64,000 nucleotides of DNA from Apteryx mantelli (lineage: Eukaryota > Chordata > Aves > Apterygiformes > Apterygidae), in the NCBI RefSeq assembly GCF_036417845.1, contig NC_089980.1, positions 38,934,501 to 38,998,500 of the forward strand. The letters run 5' to 3'. Of the stretch, positions 32,520 through 44,619 are shown in pieces (position 1 is the first letter of the stretch; the number at the start of each line of letters is the position of its first letter). The notes beneath the pieces are model-generated. The model worked only from the letters and a program-made list of their open reading frames with translations, had not been told where the DNA came from and ran no database searches. Position numbers and translations under genes: made by a program.

Positions 32520-35500
32520 TACCTACTTCTCTGATTTTTCCATGCTTGTACCAATGAGAAGCATAAAATAAAGCCTTGGTCTCATAAGGGACCAAAACAT
32601 ATCTGTGCTAAATTTGATGCTGCAGACTGGAAAGATGGATTCTGAATGAATGCCAGTCCTAGCCCTCTGATATGCACTTTTAGAAAATGCTCCAAGGACC
32701 ATCTTCCCTTCAAATATATTGAAGTGACATCTTTTCTGGCCCCTACTGGCTTCTATTTTGGCTAATCTTGTCTTAGCAGCAATCATAAGCGGTGTAGGAA
32801 ATATTGTGCATTTTAGAACTGAAGCTTTGACATGATACAAGTTAGACCTTGTTGAGCAATCTGGATGATCCAGTGTTTTATGGCTTTCAAATATTCTTGC
32901 TGCAGCATAAAGGGCCATAAATATTTAGAATAGACAGTCTATGGCCTATTTAAGCCTATTTTATGTAGCATTACTTTTCTTTACTGAATTTTATTATTCC
33001 ACATATGAGCGTATCATTTTAGTTTCCAAATAGGAAGCACTTTTATTTTTGTCTATTAAGCTTCTTGTATCACAGAAGCATTTGAGTTCATCAGAAGATG
33101 AATTCTATTTTAATACTTTCACAAACTGCAAGATATCAACAAAGATTAGTTGAAGATAAATAATCTATGACAGCATCGAGAGTGATTTCCAGAATTTTAA
33201 ATACTTATTAAAGGCTTTGCTGTATTTCACTTCAATAAACATCATGCTCCAGTTACTACTTGAAACCATAGGGGCATTATCCTGTGCAGCACTTATCAAT
33301 ATTTTAACATGTGAAAGACAAATGATGTTGAAACATTGAACTATATTTCCATCTGTGCAAGCTAAAACGGTACAAATGCATCCTGTGTAATGGAATACTA
33401 CATCCCTAGTTACTTTCTTACAAGTGATACCTGATTCCTCTGTATTTTCTGTAGTTGTTTCCACTGCTCTGATGGTGCCCAGAGGAAGACTGTCTTTTAA
33501 AATTAGTTTATAGCATTTAAGGAGTTTTAACCCAACTTGCTATAAATCAGGAGACAAAAGTCCTTTGAACATGCTACTAAAATTGGGAACTAATTTTCAG
33601 TTGCCCTTGACTGGGTGTTAAATTTATCTTTGCATGTGCATTTTGTATACAAAGAGGTATTGGTACCAAAATGAAGGCCTAGAGAGTGGCTAGAGCCTAT
33701 AACAGGGAACACAGCAGAAATTCACTGCTCATGTAAGACATTTTTGCCCACTGGACAAATGATCTGCATTGTCCATGTACTGCTTAACTGGCAATAACAA
33801 AAAAGGATTGCATGGGCCATCCTCATGCTGCTCAGGGAGCAGCCAAAGAAGGAGGTTGCTGCCATGGATTGAAGCTTTTAGCAGGGTTCCTCTGCACAGT
33901 TCCAGATGCAGCACAGTGCCCTGATTTCCTTACATTGTGGTTCCAGGACTCCATTCATCAGGCACAACTGGGTGGTATCTGGTTGTGCCCCATAGCATCA
34001 TGGAGCAAAAGAAAGATCAGTGCACTGCAAATGGGTGTGATACAGGTGTGACTGCATGGCAGTACGAGACACCCTGTCAAATGGTGAACATATTGCTCAG
34101 TGTGTGACTTAAGAGTCTATGTCGTAGCAAGATGTTCTTTTACCAGCAAACAGTCATAGATTAGTATGACTGATACTCCTTCTCTGAACCAGTCTCCTGT
34201 TGCTTATGTTATTGCTGACAGTGTGGACCTTGCTTCCATGTGGTCATTGCCTTCCTTCTCTTGGCTTACATCATGCTGGTTTGTTTTGTTGCACATTCAC
34301 CTTGTTTCTTCCAGCTTTCCTACCCAAGACCTTGGGTTTACTTCCTTGTGTGAGCCAGCCATCTATCTCCTTTTCTCTTGGAGCTATCCGCAGTTTTCTT
34401 TCTCCATGGTCAGGTCTCCATCTTTCTTGTGTGATCTCTGTTCTAATGAAGCTTGGACTCCTGCCTTTTGCCATTGCTTTACAAAAGGATTTGATGGGTA
34501 CCAAACCTGCTTACTTGTGTGGCTGCCTGAAGAAGTTCTTTTAGGGTGCTGCTCATTTAGTTATACTGTTTCTCTGTCTTGTCATACTCCTACTAAGCTG
34601 TAGCATCAGGGGAAGCAGAGTTTTGATTCTCCTGCCCATTTTTTCTGTGCTAATGGGAGGGTGAATTGTTATGCTCCAGTGTCACTGGACTGCATTCTCC
34701 TCCCATCCGATCTGATGTCTTCCTCCCTGTGTTCAGGTAGACCAATGAGTCAAACAGAGACACACCATAAAGGGAAAACAGCCAGCTGTAGTTGTATCAC
34801 TATGTCTCCTTCTGTGGCTATTGCTCCTTTCAGCCTGGCTTGTGTTAGAAGGCGTTCCATGGGCTTCACCACGGAGTTTATTTTTAACTTCAGATTGCAT
34901 TTTGTATTTTTGTATTGCGTTAGCATCCTGGGCAAAGATGAAAGTGATGGTTTCACATTAATATAGTGTCATATGGCAATCAGATTTATGCTTTGCATGC
35001 CCTGCTGTCCAGCAATGGACAGTATTCCAGAGTGTCAGTTATATGCATGTAAAATGAGAAAGCTTCTCCCATTTCATGGGTTGCTCATCTTTGCACACTG
35101 GCCTTAAATTGGTTACACTGAATCCAACCCATCTTTAATCACACTTTTCCAGGGCTCTGCTGACTCTGCTTTATGTTGGTTTTTTGTCCTCCTTATGAGG
35201 ATATCTATTAGCTCTCTATTATTGTTGGTCACCAGTGTTTCTGTGATTAGATTTCAGAGGGCTTTACATCCATCTAGAATTGACTTGATCTATTATCCAT
35301 TAGCCCACAAGTGGCTATCAGTACATCTAGTAGTATAGGTGCAACAATTTGGTCAACATATTTCTTCTATGATGTGTACATCTAGAGCATCTTTGGAGCT
35401 GGTGAAGTTATACAACAGATATTGCTTCCTGCATCAAAAGGCTAATCCCAGGCTAGATCCCTGTTATCTTGGGATAATCATGGTCCTGGAATATAACATG

Positions 35501-35630
35501 ATTCTTTTTGCAATTCTCTACCTTTTTCCATGATTGCTTATAGGTTGATCATTGTCCCTTCTTGCTTTCCATTGGGCCCTGATGTCTACGTTTTCCATTT
35601 GTCTGTCTGTCTGGCTACCTGTTTTCCTTT
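32520..35630. other. Non-coding desert, unclassified
   Basis: No gene is recognised. A reverse-orientation CTCF-like sequence with one core mismatch lies at 32737-32749. Segments at 33,720-34,970 carry medium-length open frames without domains or codon conservation signature and are probably chance or decayed unclassified repeat. Confidence 0.45.
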
Positions 35631-35639
35631 AACTGACTT

Positions 35640-36250
35640 CTGTCATTGTTGTGGCCCTTTCCCAGACAGTTCAGCTGTGTCTCCCTTTCCTTCTTTTTCA
35701 TAAGCTGTAATGGAGAGTCCCAGGCAACAAAGGGAGTTACGGCGGTGGGAGAAGACAGCTGTGACTGGACATGAGACAACATCTGTAAAAACTCTGTGAA
35801 GACTCACTTGGTTGCCAGGATCCTCCAGGGAAGATTGCTCTACTGACAGCATTTCAGCAAGCAACTCTAGAAGGGAGAAACTTGGCCTTTTTGTAAGATT
35901 TTGCTTCTTCAAACTCTTTCACAGATTGCCAGCAGATAAATCCCAAAAGACCAGTTCAAGCATTTGAGCTTCTGAGAAGATCGACCGAGGTTAAGCACTG
36001 AGAACACAGGACCTCTTGAGAAGGAAGTCTGGCCTAGTGTTTGTGCTGGAGATGATTAAGACAACTCTAGCTAAACAGTAACATCAGTCTTTGATCGGTT
36101 TTTGATTGTAAATGATAAATAAATGTTTTTAACTAAGACTGGATCAGAGCTGTGGTATCTGGATATTCACTCCTGGGTGCCTGCAATGAGGCTGGATGTG
36201 GAGGCAAATAATGCCAGGTGAGGTGCATGAGTGACATCAAATTTACCATG
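35640..36250 (+). repeat. Possible retroelement 3' end (unclassified)
   Basis: A run ending with overlapping AATAAA signals (about 36115-36124), followed by about 100 bp of non-AT-rich sequence, has the look of an LTR R-U5 region or a processed 3' end. No matching terminal repeats or target duplication could be found, so this stays a weak call. Confidence 0.22.
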
Positions 36251-36699
36251 TATGAGTCTAGGTGACCCTGACTTCTCAGCTCTGTGCCCCCAACTTACAA
36301 AGCCTTCAAAGCTGCAAGTGAATGCCAGAGTGATCATCTCTGTTAAGTAAGAGTTGAAAGTATTTGTCAGACATTATAATCTATTCCAATGGTCAGGCAG
36401 TGTTTTAGGTGGGCTTTTCCATCTTTTTCTCCTAAACGGACAATAAAAACAATCTTTACTATAATTCTCTTACAATTATCCCTCATACTTAGCTTGCTAT
36501 ACAAACTCAGTTTCTGTGCTTGTGCAAAATTTTTTGATCTGGAAATCCAGTATTGCTGGAGGTCCGAGTCCCCCAGTCCTGTTTTCTTAGTGTACTTAGT
36601 GTACTAGGTGATGCTATGTTTGCCTGCTCAGCACATTCTTCTACTTGCCATGAACCTCCATAGACTGACAACTGTCACACTCTTTCATGTACTACAGGT

Positions 36700-37340
36700 A
36701 AAGTAATGCTGCAGTGAGACAGCAGATAAAATTCAATCTAAACAATGTGAAGTGATGCGTATGGGCACAGAACAATCTTAACTTGCCATATAAGGTGATG
36801 GCCTAAATCGACAGTGTATCTTTGCCATGAATACTGTGCATTGGGGCCCCTCAGCTCTAAAAGCAGAGCTGGAAAACCTTCAGAGAAGGGTGACAAGGAT
36901 GGTCAAGTGTACGGAATAGCATTGTACAAGAAACAACTAGGTAGGCTAGGACCCTTTAGCTCAGAAAAGAGGTGACTTGGGGTGAGGAGATATAATACAT
37001 GCTACAAAAACAAAGGTGCTGGAAAGGGTGAATAAGGACCCACTGTTTGTCAGTTCTTCCAAAACAAGAATAAGGTCCCATCAAATAAAACTGTCAGGTG
37101 GAAGATTCAAAGCAAAAAGAAGAAAGTAGTCCCTTATGCAACCTGTCTGTAAACTGTAGAAACTCTCTGCCTTAGGATGCTGTGGATGTTGAAAGTTGAC
37201 CTTGATTCAAGAAGAGACAGGACAAATTAACAAAAGAGAATTCCATCGAGGCCCACTAAATACAAATTATTTTGGCTCAGGAAGTCTATGACCAGCAAGT
37301 TATTGGACTGTAGTTATGGGAGTTTGATCTCTTTGCTCTG
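36700..37340 (+). repeat. CR1 LINE, 3' fragment
   Basis: The sequence follows the conserved CR1 tail in order: a reverse-transcriptase-end block (AAAATTCAATCTAAACAATG near 36728), then GAAAACCTTCAGAGAAGGG (near 36871), CTCAGAAAAGAGGTGACTTG (near 36960), GGTGAATAAGG (near 37027), and the block with AACTCTCTGCC (near 37161) and GATTCAAGAAGAGACAGGAC (near 37204). CR1 is the dominant LINE of birds, crocodilians and turtles. The copy is old, 5'-truncated and frameshifted throughout. Confidence 0.75.
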
Positions 37341-37349
37341 ATTCACTAC

Positions 37350-40300
37350 AGCCACTCTTAATCGTTTATGTGAGAAGACTCTGTATTTCTAAACAAAATG
37401 ACAGCTGTTCTGTGGCTATTCTTCCTTTCTGGTCTCACACAAAAGTGCAAAAGCATATTCAAGACCCTTTCCTTAGAACCTGGCAGCTGGACCAGGCTCT
37501 TTTTCATGCCTGGAGGCCTGAACAGCAAGACACAACTTCAATCTGCAGCCCAGACTCTGCTCTAAAAGATTTGGTTTTTTGCCACCAAGGAACAAAAATA
37601 TGGTTTGAAATTTTCAATGCTGTTGCAAAGTGAACTGATGCCTTGAAGTGCAGGGTGCATGCTGGCTCCTGATGTCTTCTCTAACAACCTCTTCTGCAAA
37701 ATGTGGTTTTCTTAAGTTCAGATGAGGGAAAGACCCTGGGCTTTACCCATCTTCATTTCCCTCTCTGCTTACACTGGGAAGATTGGCACACACTCATTTT
37801 CTGTGTGTGTATTTTGAACAAAAGCATTGTGTTTTCTAGTACCTGTGCATGGAGCTGGGCACAAACAGCTTTCAAAGAGATAGGTGGCTGCTTTGCTCAA
37901 GCATTCTGCAGGTCTTAGGATGGACTTTGGGCCCTGCAATAAAGCAGAAGGTTATGAGATTCTTTGCAATGGGATATCACTTAGTTTGGCAAGATCATCC
38001 TGCACCTGGAAAGGTAGGTAGTAAAACTGCAACCTGTTTTCTACCTAACATATGGTATCTAACCTCACTGGAGGCATGTGCTTGGCAAGCAAAAACACTG
38101 CAAATTTGATTTAGGCACATATTCAATAGCAGTCATATGTTTTCCACACACTTTGATTTGGAGATGGGCCAGTGTGCACAAACAAGGGGATATATAATAT
38201 CAGTAGTATGGAATTCTCTTCCGCTTTTCAGCTTTCACTAAAAATTAGGTGTCTTTGTTAAGGAACACAAACCATTCCTTCTGGCAAAATAACCCACAAA
38301 CCCTGGCCTTTCATTCCTCTTCCCTATGTGTTTAAAACAAGTTATGAGGTCTAAAGGATCACAAAAAGGAAAGGAAAATATATTCATACACTGTCTTCTT
38401 TATTCACATTTTGTTGACTTCATTATTTGCTTAATTATTCATTTCAATAAATGTTATCTGAAGTTCAGAGGTATGTAGCAATCCTAAAACAATGGCAGCT
38501 GTAAGGAGTTGGCATCTTTGAAAATAAGCCACATTGGGCACCCATGTTTGAGTTTTCTCTATGTCCATTTACCTACCTAAAAAAGAGTAAAACTGTATCT
38601 GCCAACTCACTTTGCTGGTGCATTGTGGGATTACACTGGTGACTGAAAAAATGCTTTGAAGTTCTAGTATGAAAGGCAGTGTGTAATCGTGAGGTGTTAT
38701 TGTATTTAAACAGTGAGTGATAACATGCAAGTTCAACTTACTCATTACACTATGTAAAAGCAGTGCATTAACCTTTTGTATGGAATCACAGTTTCAGTTT
38801 GGGATGGATTAGTGATCTCTCTAAATTAATACATTCAGACATATGCAGACTGATGAATCTATTTACTCAAGAGACAAGTTGCCATGGTGTCACTGTCAGT
38901 GGGAGCAGGAAAGTGAGGAGACCATGTCAGGGCGAGAATCAAGACAGCAGTTACAGCTACTGTTAAACAATTCAATGGCTAGACAGTTATTCTTCCTCTT
39001 TTGTTGTCTACAGACAGATGATTATCTAAGACAGGAAATGGACCATTCGGTAGTGTCATATTTCATGCTATCTCACATATGTGCCTTACTGCCAAGAAGT
39101 CACAAATAGGATGTACTTCTTTTCCATCCATGAATTCTGGAAGTTTCATCCATTTAATTACAGGACTTCAATCTGGGGAGCTCCACTGGGTTGACAAGAG
39201 AGTAGTTAATAGTTTGGCCAGGGTTTGGCAAGGAACACTTCAAAGAATAATTACGAACTATCTAGATACAATGAAGACAGTTCCTGTGAATTCATACAGT
39301 GAAAGTCTTGACTACACTTGCACTCTGTGGCTCTGGATGCATCAAGAAATAATGCATCTCCCTCTCCAGCTGTGAAGTGGCTTCAGAGGAGCACAGCTGT
39401 TTGCAGTCATGCAGCTGCTGAATGTTCAACTGGAACAAGTGTCCTGGGGTCTGCAGGCTGCAGACAGTGGGATGTAAGTGTGAACACTTACTGGCTGAAT
39501 GTTGAACCCTATCTGTCCGCTGATGCTTGAGGCCTTTTCAACCACATCGTGTTACAAAGTTTGAGTAGAGATGTCAACATTTAGGAAATTTTGTTCAAAT
39601 GTTTTGTTGGCATGGAGACTGGCATGAGGCCTCATGAGGCTTTGCTTGTGTTCTGGCAAGATTTCAGACTTAGCTCTATTGCTACTTAAGCTAAGAATTT
39701 GTTACTACACTTCATTAAGGTAATATCCTTGCTGCCACATTGCTAAGGTAGAAGGAAGCACAAGAGCTGTAAGGCAAAATTTTAAACTTGGGATTATGAA
39801 ATCAGTTGTTAAATCACATTTGGGAACTGATGTGCAAATCTGATTTACATGGAAGGCTGGTCACCCGTTGATCCTGGCATCATCTGACATTATGTGCCCA
39901 CACTTTTTATCCCTTATGACTTGAGAAAGGATAAAAGGAAATCCTTGAGGGACACTGAAATTTATATTCTTTCATGTTTAAATTGGAAGGAAGGAAGAGA
40001 TGATGAAGGATAGCTCCTTGTATTCTGGACAGCCTCCCTGTTTGTGAGCTCCCAAGCTTGAGGCTACTCCCAGTGTGCTACTAACAAACAGGGCGGCTCT
40101 GAACATGTCACTGCAGTGTGCCAAGGTGCTTCCAAGCTGGCTGTACCATCCTCTGATATGTTAACAGACCTGTGTAATGAAAAAAGCATACAAGCGCTAT
40201 GTAATCCCCAGGAGGCAGGAGAGGGAGCATGGAAGAATGATCTGGCTTTCGAACAGACACTAGCTCCAGGGACAGTGGGAGTCTTCCTTGGCTCCCGTGA

Positions 40301-42060
40301 AAAGGGAATTCTCCCCAAAAGCCAGATTCATAGCTTTTTTTGATGCATGTGATATTGATTCCGGCCTCTTTACCCAGCCTGCAGGTTCTGGAGGTGGAGG
40401 TGAAACTCTTTCCACAGCGCTGAATACTTTTGCTGTCTAACATCTTCCTTTCTCAGGTTGCTTAGTGTCCAAAATGTGACAACACAGGCTCTATTGGTGA
40501 CTGAGTATTGTTAAGTATACAGTACAAAAGTGTGCATTTGGAACAAGGCATTTCAGCATCTCTCTCCCCTGGAGAACCAAGCAGAAGTCAGAGTTGTGCA
40601 TATGTGTGTATGTGAGACAAAGGCACATACTGCCAGTGTGAGACTAGGAAGGGATCTTCCAAAGTTACACTTGCCAACAGGAATGACACTGACATTTGTC
40701 ACTTCTCTGATGCCTTTCAGCTGAGTATCTTGAAGAACTGTGCAAGGAGAGGGTCCCTCAGCAAGGGTTATCCTGAGAGACAGAGAAATTAGCTGGGCAG
40801 ATGAAAGTCACACAGACATCCCTTCTGAAGCATTTCTGGAGGGGGAGGGCTGTATGGCAGGCTTGGGAACTTTCTCCTAATGGATTTAATTAATGGCTTC
40901 CCAAATTTAAAGTTGCCCTGCTATTTTTTGTTTACTGAGCAGACAAGATCAGCATGGGAACACAGACTGGAGTTAGATGAAAAAAATCCAAATAATTTAG
41001 CTTATAGATCTCTCAATACATGGACCAGGTATGAACAAGAAACTGTCTCCCTCTCTATTTCTGTTACTTCTCTGTGTTTCCCTTCTCTCTCTTCCTCCCT
41101 CCCCAAAATACGTGCATGCATATTCACAGTGTGTAAAATTGCAAAATGTTATGAGTGCTGTTGAAATAGAAACTTCAGTAATTTTTGCTTTTCAGAAGAT
41201 CCTTCTGTATATCCAGATCTCTTTACTTCAGATATAAATATGTGTACAGATTTTCTGTGGGCAAGTAGCAGTGGAGAACTGGACCAAGGAAACTCTAGCC
41301 CTCCTCTGCTGACATGTCCCACTGCAATATACTTCTCCTGGCTGTGCAAGACAGAGGAGGTCACGTACTGAGATACTTAGCTGTATAATTTCAGTGTTAC
41401 AAAAAAATCTTGCACTTATTTTTCATCTCTTATGCATGTCTGTTGCAAGCACAAATTGCAAATTGGTCAGCAATGATACTTACCTCCTATAATACTTACT
41501 GCACCATACTGCAGCTAGGGCTGACACGTGGTGTCTCCTCTCAGGTGAGTGAAGGGAATGACACAGGACTCTCAGCTGTGGCACTCACTCCGCCTACCAT
41601 GGGAGAGCTCTCTGTTGAAACACATTTGTAGGGACAATTTCCATTTCATTGTGGTCTTGTGCCAAGATGGCTTCAATGTGGTAAAATATAATGAAGGACA
41701 TTAAATTGCCTTTTGAACTTGAATTTATAGAAACCTGGTATATTCCTAAGAAAATGAACAGCATTATTTCACACATGAGAAGGTTTCATTTGCCAAATGT
41801 GAAGTATGTTTATTATCTTGAAGATCTGAAGTCATTTCTCCCCACCCCAACCCGTGAAAAGACTACTAACGCGTGTGAACAGGATTGCAACTAGCTGTGA
41901 TGGGGAGTGAGGAGGCTGCACAGGCATACAGGGCTTGCAGTGTGTCCTTAAGGCAGAGGTCACTCAAGTAGCCTCTTTGCAAGCTGGCTCAGCCACTTCA
42001 CATCATACTCGTGCTGAGTCCTTTGCATTTCAGGCCTTCCTTGTCCCTGCTGGGGACTGG
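37350..42060. other. Non-coding desert
   Basis: No gene is recognised. Scattered open frames below 100 codons lack any domain. The segment 38,380-38,530 is AT-rich and non-repetitive and could be conserved. Confidence 0.5.
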
Positions 42061-42064
42061 GGCG

Positions 42065-42185
42065 TGATGCTGAGGCTTGGTGCAGCACTAGAAGATGAAT
42101 GGGCTTCCCAGGGCCATTTAGTGAGCCAGAAGCTAGACTGTAAACAGAAACCAGTGATCCTGATCTGGTCACCAGAACCACCTCT
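42065..42185 (-). repeat. MIR/CORE-SINE-like relic
   Basis: GGGCCATTTAGTGAGCCAGA, then GACTGTAAACAGAAACC and GTGATCCTGATC follow the reverse complement of the MIR tRNA-like half (the GGTCACACAGC...AGTGGCAGAGCC pattern). Diverged. Confidence 0.45.
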
Positions 42186-42649
42186 TTTGCCGGTGGAAGG
42201 ATTCCTCGTTCAGTACCACCTACATGGTGATTAAAATAGATTTAAATAGCCTTTCATAGGCCTTTCATAGCCTTTTCAGGCCACCTCAGTCTTCCTGTTT
42301 GCTACCCTCTTAACTGGATGTTGAGAAACTACATTTCAGTTGCCAAATCTCCCGGTCTTTCTGCTCATTTGCTGCTATTCTTCCATTCATAGCAAAAAGC
42401 CATCAAATGTTCCTTATACCACTTTCCAGAACAGCATTCTACATATCAGGAATATTTTTGCTGCCTCTGCCAGGATGGTCCTCTGTGGGCAATGTTATTC
42501 TTGCAGTGATATTCTGACCACTGGATCTCTCTGTTTTCCAGATCCAGCTTTTTATTTTGGCAGGGCAAATGCCTACATTCTTAATTTCCTGCTCCACGTG
42601 CTGCTGCATTCTCTTAGATTGCCCTAGTGACCCTAGTGACAATGTTCCC

Positions 42650-43170
42650 TGACACTTCTAAAAATTAGGCTCAGGTGTTACTGCTCTCTGATGAATCAAG
42701 TTTCAAGCACATTCATAAGCATATCCTAACTGTACATCTGAACTGTGGGATTATTTTCTCCATTGCCCAACAATTCACATTTTAAGTAGCCTGCTGAAGA
42801 CTTCAGTTCTAACTTTACTTTTTGGCACTAGCACTACACAGGAGTGGCTGTGAGCTGAAATCTACACCGCTACAGAGGGATTGCGCAAAAGCAGTATCAG
42901 AAGTGCAACTCCCCTGAGCTTTCATTGGACCCCGATTTAATCTACATGGGTTAAAGGTGCTAGAGCAATGAGGCTTTCAGCACTGGCATGAATTTTATTC
43001 ATAGTGATTAGGGAAACCCTATCATTTGGGCTGTTTTGGCACATCAGGCACTTTTTAAAGCTAAACGAATCTCTTCTCCCCATATAGCTCCACTTTGTCT
43101 ATGAGTCCACTCCCACCACTCTGACCAGCTGCTTGTACTTACCACCATGCAGTCTGCCCTACTTGTGCTT
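42650..43170. other. Non-coding sequence
   Basis: No gene or repeat family is recognised. Confidence 0.45.
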
Positions 43171-43179
43171 CAGTGCACT

Positions 43180-43560
43180 CTGTTCTGCGTAGGAGATTAT
43201 TTCTCTTCCATGTTAAAGAGTTTTTTGCTCTTGAGATCTCATTAATATATTGGTTCCTGACACACACACCCTCATAAAAACCAGCAAAGAATGCAAACCC
43301 AATTCCTCATATGACAAAGCCCCAAATTAAAATAAAAGCAGCTTTATTTTTATTAGAAAATGTAGAGGGATCTAGCGTAACAGATTAGGTGGTGACATGT
43401 GAAACAAACAGCCTAATTAATAGCTCATCATTCCAGGGATTGTATCAGCAGACATAGTTCTATTCTGTGACATTTATTAATGAATTTGCTGGTCCCATCC
43501 AGAGAAACATCTTTGAACAATGAACATTTATTTTTTAATTGAATTCTCACACAGAACTTA
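43180..43560. promoter_or_regulatory. Candidate distal enhancer, TAATTA-rich
   Basis: A non-repetitive AT-rich block contains GCCTAATTAATAGC (near 43410-43423), ATTTATTAATGAATTTGC (near 43472-43489), ACAATGAAC (SOX-like) and further TAAT cores. It resembles the upstream candidate enhancers in composition. Function is inferred. Confidence 0.27.
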
Positions 43561-44424
43561 AAGAGCCAGATACCAAAGGGAGACACCTAGATTTATGTAT
43601 AAGAAGTAATGTGAGCTCCAGAGGAGCTCAACAGTACCCTGAAAATCAGACTATTTCCTTTTGGGCCACAGTACGAAAGAGAGGCCTTAACCTGTATGAG
43701 CAATCAGCTAGGCACCTGCTTTTCCTCAAAAAGAGTAAGATCTCAATGCTTAAATAACTTTCTTTTTTAAAAAAAATCAAGGGCTCAAGACCACTCCTTT
43801 GGCACCCATGTTTGAGAGTGCTGCCCTTTAAGTCTCATTCTGATCAACCCTGCATACAGCTGGCTGTTGTGAAAAGTGCAGCCCAAGCACAGGCCTGACC
43901 TTCTCCTTGACCTCACCTTTGCACCTGCACAAACACTGTTTCAGCCCCCCAGAGCCCCCCCAGAGCAGAGAGTTGCCACTCTGCCTTTCCCCACCCAAGG
44001 AGCTGTGGTCATGTCCAAGCTTTCTTCAGCACGGCATTTTAGGGCATGCTCACTCTATCTGGCTCTTGTTAACATCGCTATTCCTCCTCCCACCTCCACC
44101 CCTGGAAAGCAGACTGTGGTTGAAAACTCTCCAGCCAGGGTGAGAGACAGTCACTTAGGAATGTACAAGGTACTTAATGAAGGGGCACTTTACATAGAGT
44201 TAACAGGCTATTGCAGGGATACCTTGTAACAAGCATCAGATGCCCAGCTCCCATTATATTTTAAAGATGTGTATACTAAATTCCATTTAGCCTCCTTTAA
44301 AAACAGCCAAAACCAATGAGGTTTGATTGTATCCCACAACAAATAATTCCTATTCCTACTCCTTATAAGGGCAGAGAATGCAAAGGAGTGAGGAGGGATA
44401 GAATTTGTTCAGTTTTCTGGTGCC

Positions 44425-44615
44425 TAAAGATACAGATTCAATTTCTCTTGTGAAACTAATGGCAATTAGGTGCATCAGCATTTCTGAAAATCTCTCTGAG
44501 ACCCAGATTCTCAAGGCCATGCAGGTACTTAATTCCAGCTGAAGTCTATGGGAGCCAAGCATCTGCTTGGAGATCTAAGCCTTAGGCGGATTTTCAAAAG
44601 TGCCCCAGGGACAAA
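44425..44615. repeat. Possible ancient amniote repeat
   Basis: Segments AACTAATGGCAATTAGGTGC (near 44454) and GGATTTTCAAAAGTGC (near 44589) resemble a widespread, old amniote interspersed repeat known to me from reptile genomes. The family name is uncertain. Confidence 0.3.
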
Positions 44616-44619
44616 ATTC

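Noticed and set aside
32737..32749. CTCF-like sequence, reverse orientation
   Set aside because: One mismatch falls in the essential GGC core. Not counted in the divergent-pair argument.
34166..34603. 145-codon open frame in the desert
   Set aside because: Ser/Leu/Phe-rich with no domain, and overlapping frames of similar length exist. Likely chance or a decayed repeat.
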